Shown: positions 54,754 to 64,000 of the stretch, piece after piece | Layout of the letters: every line of letters starts with the position of its first letter | Position numbering within the stretch: the first letter of the stretch is position 1 | NCBI GenBank assembly: GCA_950295325.1 | Contig: OX485805.1 | Coordinates: 53,220,758 to 53,284,757 of the forward strand | DNA from: Polytrichum commune | Lineage: Eukaryota; Streptophyta; Polytrichopsida; Polytrichales; Polytrichaceae | DNA length: 64,000 nucleotides | Reading direction: 5' to 3' | Made by a program: the position numbers and the translations under genes | The notes under the pieces: generated by a model | Databases searched by the model: none | What the model saw: only the letters and a program-made list of their open reading frames with translations | Told to the model about the DNA's origin: nothing

Positions 54754-55508
54754 AAGGAGGTCGGAATGAAACTAAGGTTTAGCACGGCCTTGCATTCCTA
54801 AATGGATGGGAAAGCGGAGCATGTGAATGGAGTCTTGAGGCAATACTTGAGGAACTTGGTGGGGGCGGACCAAGGAGATTGGGCGGACTATGTGGGTCGA
54901 GCGGAGTGTAATTGCAATGTAGCCACGCACTTGGCTACCATGGGGTGGTCTTTCGTGGTGGCTTATGGAGTGGATGCGCTCCAACCTATTAACCTAGCTC
55001 TCGAGGGGGCACATTTAACACTAGAGTTCAACCTAGATGGTGAGGACTTGGCCAAGAAGCGTGAACAAGTCTTGGAGATGACCAAGTTGTTGGTGGAGAA
55101 AGCCCGAAGGTGCTACGGAGTGCAAATCAATGCCGGAAGACGCGAAGTGGAGTATGAGGTGGGCCGAAAAGGTGTTGTTGAATGTGGACAATTTTACCTT
55201 GCCCAAAGGCCTTACTCCAAAAGTTCATGTCCAAAATTGGAGCTTCGTTTTCCATTATGGAACAAATGTTCAAGGACATGTATAAGTTGGAATTACCGCC
55301 GGAGATCAAAGTGCATCCGACATTTCATGTCTGATTACGAAAGTCATTTTAGGACGACACCTTGTGGCCCGAACACAAGCAAGTGATTAATTAGGCCACG
55401 TCCCGACCTTGTGGAGGTCATTTGGAACATGAGGTAGGAGGGCATCCTCAAGTGTAGGAAGCCCAAGTGAAAAGGAAAGAAAATGTACAAAGGAGTAGTT
55501 GGTGAAAT
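54754..55508 (+). mobile_element. Inverted gypsy integrase fragment
   Basis: Plus-strand homologue of about 47920-48680 (integrase core end and C-terminal region, e.g. VNGVLRQYLRNLVGADQGDW). It is joined directly to the LTR end at 54753 and ends at an LTR start, so both edges are rearrangement or insertion junctions. A fragment. Confidence 0.75.
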
Positions 55509-56230
55509 TGTCGCAACCCTTGCTAGGTCCCTTAATAATCTTGCCAATTTTCAATTCTAGCAAAGGTTACGAGTCGCTAACCCTTCGCATTCCGCCATGC
55601 TAATGGTTAGCTCCTCTTACCCCGGACCAATAGTTCATAGGAGGGAACCAACCCTCCTACTTTGCTTTCGGGACTCACCCCTTAATCGGTAACCCATTTC
55701 CCCAATGTGGACTTCCATCCATGGAAGTCCAATCCTATGTTGATCATCGCGTTGCCGGAGCAACACTACAACAACCCGAACCATACTAGGCAACTATGGC
55801 CTCACAATAGGCCAAAGCCCATGGAGGCCTTGCCGTTCGGCCTCGGGTGGGTGAGGCCACACCACCTCACCCATATAAGCCTCTAGGACTTCACGCGGGG
55901 CCCCTACCCCACCGTCAACCAACCTCTTGTCTCTCTACCAAGAGTTGGGGCCAAGTGGACATTTTCCTTTAGCTGCTGGGCCTAGAACCCACTAGCAGCT
56001 TAAGACCATCATAACTTCCTTGTATGATGTCTGATCATAACAACCAACCACTCCATCTTCATCTACGCTTCACGTGGATGCCGATGGACTCCTCACTTGC
56101 CCCATTCGGACAAGTATTGAGGACGTTATGCCTGTTTGAACCTTGGCAGTCCCGGGAATCACTCCCAGGCACTGCTGTACCAGGGCGCTGTCCCGGGACA
56201 GCGCCCCACTCAAATGGCCATAACTCCTAG
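55509..56230 (-). repeat. Partial LTR
   Basis: TGTCGC start and about 722 bp of LTR, then an abrupt junction to an inverted LTR start. Same subfamily as 53782-54753; strand given by analogy. Confidence 0.8.
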
Positions 56231-56262
56231 ATTATTAAGGGACCTAGCAAGGGTTGCGACAG
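56231..56262 (+). repeat. Inverted 32-bp LTR start
   Basis: Reverse complement of the first bases of the subfamily-2 LTR, ending GCGACA. It makes a head-to-head arrangement with the preceding partial LTR. Confidence 0.8.
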
Positions 56263-57026
56263 AGACATGGAATGTCGGATGCACTTTGATCTCGGGCGGT
56301 AAGTCCAACTTATATTCGTCCTTGAACACTCGTTCCACAATCGGAAACGGACCCGCAAATTTGGACATGAACCTTGGAGTGAGGCCTTCGGGCATTGTGA
56401 AGTTTTTCACATTCAACAACACCTTTTGGTCCACCTCATATTCCACTTCACGTCTTCTGGCATTGACTTGTTTTTCGTAGCGCTTTTGAGCTTTCTCCAA
56501 CAACAACTTGGTTTTCTCCAAAACTTGTTCACGCTTTTTGGCCAAGTCCTCACCATCTTGGTTGAACTTTAGTGTTGAACGTGCCCCCTCGAGAGCTAGG
56601 TCGGCGGGTTGGAGCGGATCCACTCCATAAGCCACCTTGAATGGCGATTGCTTGGTCGCCGAGTGCGTGGCCGCATTATAACTAAACTCCGCTAAACCCA
56701 CATAGTCCGCCCAATCTCGTTGGTCCGCACTCACAAAGTTCCTCAAGTATTGGTTCAAGACTCCATTCACACGCTCGGTTTGGCCATCTGTTTGGGGATG
56801 GAAGGCCGTGCTAAAGGTTAGTTTTGTTCCAACCTTCCTTAAGAAATGCCTCCAAAATGCGCTTGTGAACTTCGGATCTCGATCGGATACAATCACTCTC
56901 GGCAACCCGTGATGCCTCCACCATGCATTGAAAAAGAGCTTTGCGGTCTCCAAAGCGGTTGCCGTTCCCACGGTTGGCACCATATGCGCCAACTTACTAA
57001 ACCGGTCCACCATCACCAAGATGGCA
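56263..57026 (-). mobile_element. Gypsy integrase fragment, better preserved
   Basis: An open minus-strand stretch of integrase core and C-terminal part: MVDRFSKLAHMVP, VIVSDRDPKFTS and FHPQTDGQTERVNG carry the D, D and E of the catalytic triad, and KFAGPFPIVERV is in the C-terminal region. It is more intact than the homologous parts of A and B and may come from a related, more recently active lineage. It ends at a junction with host-gene sequence. A fragment only. Confidence 0.8.
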
Positions 57027-58026
57027 TTAACACTATATTCGTTAAATTGAGACTTTTTGGGCATTTTGAGACATTCACAGAAATAAGAACAAGGATAAAT
57101 GGAAAACATATTGGAGAAAGTTGTAAGATGCGAACACTTTGAAGCGGGTGTTTAGAACAAGAACCCCATTAATAACTCATATTTGGGATTGTTTAGGGTG
57201 GGCAATCCAAACCTTAGGCCAAGTTGAAGGGGAAATCTTAAAACATTCATATTATCGCACAAAAACTTGTATGAATATGGTTTAGGTAGGGCAATCCAAA
57301 CCATAGATCATATTGAAGGGAAAATATGTGAACCAATGTAATATAACATACAAAATATTCCAAACTCATATTTGTGATGGTTTAGGTAGGGCAATCCAAA
57401 CCTTAGACCATATGGAAGGGGAAATCATGTGACACTTATATTCTTGCAAAAAAAACATACAAATTATGGCATGTAAAATGCATAGCATGCTAACACCACA
57501 CATCCATTGGATAGTGCGACCCAAAATGGTGTTGCCTATGCCCCCAAAACCCTACGCCTACTATGGCCTATCTAGCCTATGGCCTATCTAGCCTCGGAGA
57601 CTGCCTCTTTCTCTTTTGCAATTTTTTCTTTTGCCTTTTTTTCTTTTGCCTTTTTTTCTTTTGCTGCGGCTTCTTTTGCTCGTATTGCTTCAACATTCCT
57701 GAAAATCTCCGCCCCGCGACTATAGCCATTCTTGGGGTGACCGCCATCAATAACACATTTTGGATTCCGTCGGCCGCCCGAATTATACGACGAAGAATTT
57801 GAATACGATGAAGTGGACTGTCTTGCATTTCTGGTCATGGAGTAGAAACGCTCCAACTCGACGGACGCACTAGCCCGCATAGGTCTACGGGTGGGAGCAA
57901 CCTGCAACGCGTCAATGCAAGACCACATGTGTTAGTTTAGGGAGGAAGACCCAAACGTGTCACACGTTCATTTTTTAAGTGCACGATGATTGTAATGCGC
58001 GCTTAACCAGGTTTTTTGGGGGGGGG
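57027..58026 (-). pseudogene. Inverted copy of the host gene tail (exon 6 plus flanks)
   Basis: Homologous to 12145-13138 in opposite orientation, introns and 3' repeats included, so it arose by DNA-level duplication and not through mRNA. The exon 6 counterpart (57584-57901) is open, with the same Ser-rich then Lys/Glu-rich layout and a handful of substitutions. It is bordered by integrase sequence on one side and, in a G-run derived from intron 5, by an LTR on the other. Confidence 0.85.
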
Positions 58027-58997
58027 TGTCGCAACCCTTGCTAGGTCCCTTAATAATCTTGCCAATTTTCGTTTCTAGCAAAGGTTACGAGCGCTAACCA
58101 TTCGGATTCCGCCATGCTAATGGTTAGCTCCTCCTACCCCGGACCTTATAGTTCATAGGAGGGAACCAACCCTCCTACTTTGCTTTAGGGACTCACCCCT
58201 TAATCGGTAACCCATTCCTAGATGTGGACTTCCATCCATGGAAGTCCAATCCCATGTTGATCATCGCGTTGCCGGAGCAACACTACAACAACCCGAACCA
58301 TACTAGGCAACTATGGCCTCACATTGGGCCAAAGCCCATGGAGGCCGTGCCGTTCGGCCTCGGGTGGGTGAGGCCACACCACCTCACCCATATAAGCCTC
58401 TAGGACTTCACGCGGGGCCCCTACCCCACCGTCAACCAACCTCTTGTCTCTCTACCAAGAGTTGGGGCCAAGTGGACATTTTCCTTTAGCAGCTGGGCCT
58501 AGAACCCCCTAGCAGCTTCAGACCATCATAACTTCCTTGTATGATGTCTGATCATAACACCCAACCACTCCATCTTCATCTACGCTTCTCGTAGATGCCA
58601 ATGGACTCCTCACTTGCTCCATTTGAGCAAGTCTTGAGGAAGTTATGCCTGTTTGAACCTTGGCAGTCCCGGTAATCACTCCAGGCACTGCTGTACCAGG
58701 GCGCTGTCCCGGGACAGCGCCCCACTCAAATGGCCATAACTCCTAGCTCACACCTCCGATTGAGGTGTTCTTGAGCTTTCTAGAATCACCACGCCATGAG
58801 CTACGCATAACTCATGGCCTTACCCTTGTGCCTCCTAGTCTTCGTGGGTGGGAGGCGTTCCCAACGCCCGGGGCCCTCACCCACACTAGGATCACTTGGG
58901 CCCTCTCACCAACGGCGCCACAAGTCCCGGGTGTCACTCCGGGGTCCCCCTTGTGCCCATGGTGTTTCGGGCACTCCTCATGGAGAGGTGCGCGACA
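58027..58997 (-). repeat. LTR, subfamily 2
   Basis: 971 bp, complete TGTCGC...GCGACA. Left LTR of the duplicated element that follows. Confidence 0.85.
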
Positions 58998-61900
58998 CTC
59001 ACCCCCACCAAACGGAGTCGATGCCCTCATCGACTATACTCGTAGTCGGCACACCAATGCTCAAGTTGCCATCCTCTATGATGCCGCATTGTGTTTACCT
59101 TAGGGCGCGACCCCCACAATGCATCTTCAAATTTGGCATAGTCCCAAAGGTGTCGTTCCTAGGTGGTCCGTTAGCGACCTTGGATCTCTCATCCAAGGAC
59201 CTAACCTACACTAGACCCACCTACTTTGGGACTCACTTGGGTTGCCCCTCCTTTGGGGCCTCCCCCGTTAGGCTCCACTAGCCTAACGTGACACATCTAG
59301 GCGAGACCTCAACGCTTCCACTAAGTTGTCTCGGTTGCAACTCCGAGATGGCTTTCCATTGTTAAGCCACGCCTCGATCGCACGGGGGTGATGCCAAGTC
59401 CCGCCCGACTCGGTTCCCACTTTGCTCTTTCGAGACATGGGTTCATGACTTCCATGCGCCAACTCTCGTTGGCTCGCGGGTAGCACTTTTATGAGCACGC
59501 GCCATCACCTTGCCCCCGCCCGGACAAACCCACAACTAAGAAGTTTCTTGGTTTTATCCAAGGCCCCTCCAAGCCATGGCCCCCAATTACTCGGCTTGCC
59601 CAACCTAGTTTGGCATGTCTATTCCCCCTCTTCCATTAACCAAGCACAAGTACAAGACTAGGACCTCATCTCATACTTTTCTCTTTGCACCACTAAAGTT
59701 TGGACTTTATTTCCTCAAGCCAAAGAACAAGTTCATGTTGTGGAGTAATTAACCTCGAAGCTAAGTGTGCTACTAGCGTCTCTCCCCCACTAAAGGAGAT
59801 TGATGTCCTCATCAATGCCTACGCTTCTTTTTATTGGAATGTCTAGCCTTAGTTTATTCAAAGTGCTTTACCAATTCCTTGGCGTTCACCATGTCCCTTG
59901 CCGCCACCTAAGCGATTTCTTTGTACCATTTCACCAAATACTCCTTTGTTTCCTTTTCTTTCATTTTCACTTGGGCTTCCTACACTTGAGGATGCCCTCC
60001 TACCTCCTATTCCAAATGACATCCACAAGGTCGGGAGGTGGCCTAATCACTTGCTTGTGATCGGGCCACAAGGTGTCGTCCTAAAATGACTTTCGTAATC
60101 AGACATGAAATGTCGGATGCACTTTGATCTCCGGCGATAATTCCAACTTATATATGTCCTTGACCACTTGTTCCACAATGGGAAACGGAGCTCCAATTTT
60201 GGACATGAACTTTGGAGTGAGGCCTTTCGGCTAAGTGAAGTTGTTCTCATTCAACAACAACTTTTGGCCCATCTCATTCTCCACTTCGCGTCTTCCGGCA
60301 TTGACTTGCACTCCGTAGCACCTTCGGGCTTTCTCCACCAACAACTTGGTCATCTCCAAGACTTGTTCACCATCCTTGGCCAAATCCTCACCATCTTGGT
60401 TGAACTCTAGTGTTGAATGTGCCCCCTCGAGAGCTAGGTTAATAGGTTGGAGCGTATCCACTCCATAAGCCACCACGAAAGACCACCCCTTGGTAGCCAA
60501 GTGCGTGGCTACATTGCAATTACACTCCGCTCGATCCACATAGTCCGCCCAATCTCCTTGGTCCGCCTCCACCAAGTTCCTCAAGTATTGCTTCAAGACT
60601 CCATTCACATGCTCCGCTTTCCCATTCATTTGGGAATGCAAGGTCGTGCTAAACCTTAGTTTCATTCCGACCTCCTTAGAGAAATGCATTGAAAATGCAC
60701 TTGTGAACTTTGGATCTTGATCCCACACAATCACTCTTGGCAACCCGTGGTGCCTCAACCATCCTTTGAGAAAAGGCTATGCGGTCTCCAACGCGGAGGC
60801 GGTTTCCACAATCGGCACCATGTGTGCCAACTTGGCAAACCGCTCAACCATCAACAAGATGGCATCATATCCATGTGACTCCGGCAAACTTGTGATCAAG
60901 TCCATGCACATACTATGCCATGGCGCTGACGGGATAGGCAACGGTTGCAAGAGACCGCCTTGCTTTTGGTAAGAGGCTCGGTTCACTTGGCACTTTGATT
61001 CAAGCCTTCACAAAGTAGGCTATATCTTCCTTTATGCACCACCAATGGTACCTCCATGATACCATTCTATGGCGATTTTTTCTTTCTCCTCTAAGGCCGG
61101 CAATAGGACTATCATATTCCTCCTTCAAAACCGATAGCCTCTACTTGCCTTGTGGCACATACACCCAACTTTGCTTGCACTTGAACAATCCGTCCACCAA
61201 CTTAACCTCTTTGAGCACCTTGCTCTTGCGAAACTCACCTAAAAGCTTTTGTGCTTTGGGGTAGTTAATTTACCCCTCCCGTATCTTGCATCACAAGTTT
61301 CCTTCGCCGGCACACATTAGCCACAAGGTTTGGATGGTTCTCATTGCTTGGAATTTTTCCGGTCTACTTCGCGCATCCGGCACCACATTTCCACGGTCCG
61401 GTTTGTGGATCAAATCCACCTTCATAAGCGCCAAACTATCATGTCACCGCAATGACTTGGCGCTCACTTGCGCTTGAATGTCAAAATTCTTTTAGGACAC
61501 ATTGTCCATGTAGACCTTTGCTTTGTGCGACCCCAAATAGTGTCGCCACATCTTCAAGCAATGCACTACGGCAAAGAAATTCTTTGTCATGAGTTGGTTG
61601 TCTTCTTTGACAACCATCGAGCTTCATGCTCCCATATGCAATGGCCATCCAATTACACATAATCCACCATTGGAAAGTCGCTCACCCCCGTATGCACCTC
61701 AAAAGGTTTGTCAAGCTCCGCGAACTTGAGCACGGGCGTCTAAGAACACTTGCTCTCAAGCTCCCCAACGACTTGGTGGCAAGGCTCATCCCACTCTTGG
61801 GATAGCCATTTCTTCCACAAGTCGGATAAGGTCGGATAACCATCAAGCTTAACGCTCTCATATGCAATGGCCATCCATCTTACATTAACCATCCGCCAAT

Positions 61901-63821
61901 GGCAAAGTCACTCGCCTCCCCCGTATGCACCTCAAAAGGTTAGTCAAGCTCCGCGAACTTGAACACGGGTGGCAAAGACAATTTTGTATTAAGCTCCCCA
62001 AAGACTTTGGGGCAAGGCTCATCCCCCTCTTGAGATAGCCATTTCTTTCATAGGTCGCACAAGGTTTGACAACCTTTAAGCTTAATACTCCCATATGCAA
62101 TGGGCATCCATCTTGGATCAACATTCGCCAATGGTAAAGTCACTCGCCCCCGTATGCACCTCAAAAGGTTTGACAAATTTCGCAAACTTGAGTATGGGCG
62201 GCGAAGAGAACTTGATCTTAAGCTCCCCAAAGACTTGGAGACACGGCTCAACCCACTCTTGGGATAGCCATTTCTTTCACAAGTCGCATAAGGTTCGGCA
62301 ACCATGGAGCTTAATGCTCCCATAAGCAATGGTCATCCATCATGGATAAACATCCGCCAATGGTAAAGTCACTCGCCCCCGTATGCACCTCAAAAGGTTT
62401 GTCAAAGTTCGCGAACTTAAGCACGGGCGGCGAAGAGAACTTGTTTTTGAGCCCCCCAAAGGCTTGGTGACAAGGCTCATCCCACTCTTGGGATAGCCAT
62501 TTTCCTCAATAAGTTGAATAAGGTCCTAGCAACCTTAGAAAACTCTCGAATGAAGTGGTGGTAGTAGTTGGCTGGCCAACAAATGACCTAAGCCATTTTT
62601 GAATGAAGGGCCAATTATCCTTTTGGATTGCCTTGACATTCTTCATGTTCGTCCACCAACTTCCTTTGTCACCACATACCTTAAGAACTCAATCTCTCGT
62701 TGAGCAAAGTTATTTTCCACTCCTTGGCGGTAACTTTTTGGGCAACACATTGGTGAATACATCCTTGTATCTCACCAACATCCCACATGTATGGTTTGGG
62801 GGAGGCCCATCTTTCCTAGCCTCCCCATGAGTTCCTTGGAGTTGCTCCAATTGAACCACGACCATTATGTTTACCATTTTCATTTGGTCCATTAAGACCA
62901 AATTCAATTTGGGTCCTCCTACAATAGGAGTCCTTGTCAATTTGAACTTCAATTCTTTGCCATTATGACACATCATAATGCACCGCAAGCACACCGGCTT
63001 GCACCTCACATCTATCATGTGAGTTTCAAAGAAGGCGGCCTTCACAATGACATGCATTTCATCTATTTCACTTGGTGTGAAATTTTGACAAAAATCCAAT
63101 GTCCCACATTGAAAGGTTACATGCATCGCGGCCTCCTTTGTCTCATGCGGTTTGCCCTTTCCAAACCGCACCTTGGTGAGCTTGCCCGCTCTATCAATCG
63201 CCAAGCCCCAACTCCCTTGTGAGTTTTGGGCTCAAGAAGGAATGGCTTGCCTCTTTGTCAACACATGAGACTTGGCCTCGGCTTAAGGCTACTAGCCTTG
63301 GCCACAAAGCCATCTTCCAACATTCCGTCCTCGGCAACTTGGCTTAGCTTGGTCCGCAAAGCCAACTTCAAACATTTCGTGCGCGGGACAAATTGGTTTG
63401 GTGCCACAAAACCAATTTCTAATAGTTTGTCCGCAAAACAAACATGTTTTGCCTTGGTAGCACAAAGCCACCTTCCCACACTCCGTCCGCGGCACAAACA
63501 TGAATTGCCTTGGTAGGACAAACCCACCTCCCAACATTCCGTCCGCGGCACGACTATGTTTTGCCTTGGTATAATGGGCCAAACTACTTTCGCCCATTTC
63601 TTTGGGACCAATATCGGCTAAAACCCACTTTGTGGTGATGCGCCGCCCAACTTCTTTTCGGGACCATCGGCTTCAATGTTTTACACATCTTAAAGATTCC
63701 CGATACGTCCTCAAGAAGCTTTGGGAAGTTGAACATGGTATTTACCACCCGCTTTTGAAACCCCATTTAAAACGATGTGTTTCTTAGCCAACTAGTCAAT
63801 CTTAGTTGTGCCATTTAATAT
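58998..63821 (-). mobile_element. Duplicate of element A internal region
   Basis: Exactly the same length as 41177-46000, offset 17,821 bp. Four differences lie in the first 212 bp (58998-59209); from there on I see none, and every open frame compared translates identically. Parts and damage are therefore the same as in element A. Confidence 0.85.
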
Positions 63822-64000
63822 TGTCGCAACCCTTGCTAGCCCCCCTTGACAATCTTGCCAATTTTCATTTCTACCAAAGGTTACGAGCGCTAACCATTCG
63901 CATTCCGCCATGCCAATGGATAGCTCCTCTTACCCCGGACCAATAGTTCATAGGAGGGAACCAACCCTCCTACTTTGCTTTCGGGACTCACCCCTTAATC
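63822..64000 (-). repeat. Start of a second copy of element B's left LTR, cut by window end
   Basis: Identical over its 179 bases to 46001-46179 and preceded by the same CATTTAATAT. The A/B insertion junction was therefore duplicated as a unit. Confidence 0.85.

Overview
The window looks like nuclear DNA of a green plant, probably a non-seed land plant or a close relative; the species cannot be fixed from sequence alone. The evidence is a short run of the plant-type telomere motif TTTAGGG, GT-AG introns, Ty3/gypsy elements primed by initiator-Met tRNA, CENP-B/pogo-like and MITE-type DNA transposons, and a LINE of a type known mainly from green algae and early plant lineages. No rRNA, tRNA or CRISPR feature was recognised.

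Layout. 1-82 is the end of a gypsy LTR. 83-1293 is a 78-bp satellite whose core is the palindrome TTTGGGTCGNNCGACCCAAA. 1294-3640 is AT-rich and holds a MITE and a telomere-like run. 3640-13138 holds a plus-strand, multi-exon gene: a probable non-coding first exon, a 5'UTR intron packed with palindromes, then six phase-0 coding exons encoding a ParB/Srx-like segment, a long low-complexity middle and an FCP1/NIF-type HAD phosphatase-like segment. The same palindrome is seeded in its introns as arrays of different period (132, 57 and 36 bp) and twice inside an exon. The copy carries one frame change and three in-frame stops, so it is probably a pseudogene or needs unusual expression.

About 14.05-26.7 kb is one minus-strand LINE. 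ORF1 has an RRM-like domain and a coiled coil. ORF2 has a 2A-like peptide, an APE endonuclease, a reverse transcriptase, an unidentified interpolated domain, an RNase H, and a C-terminal CCHC plus PD-(D/E)XK endonuclease. This is the two-endonuclease plan of the Dualen/RandI type. It carries stops and a frame change, and three conserved residues are lost at CHG sites. Its 5' region has tandem repeats.

26.7-35.9 kb is AT-rich and almost featureless apart from a pogo/Tigger-like transposon remnant with TA target duplications (31633-32470). At about 35.94 kb composition changes sharply to a GC-richer block holding a broken unknown coding region (36005-37883), an old LTR (from 39147) and a G-rich minisatellite (to 40202).

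40203-64000 is a Ty3/gypsy cluster, mostly minus strand. Young element B (46001-53373, 5-bp target duplication AATAT, carrying a 270-bp MITE with 9-bp duplications) sits inside older element A (40203-54753). It is followed by inverted fragments, an integrase piece, and a 1-kb inverted copy of the tail of the host gene from 12.1-13.1 kb. From about 59210 to the window end the sequence repeats 41389-46180 with no difference seen, including the A/B junction. This implies a recent tandem duplication with a 17,821-bp unit, or an assembly duplicate.
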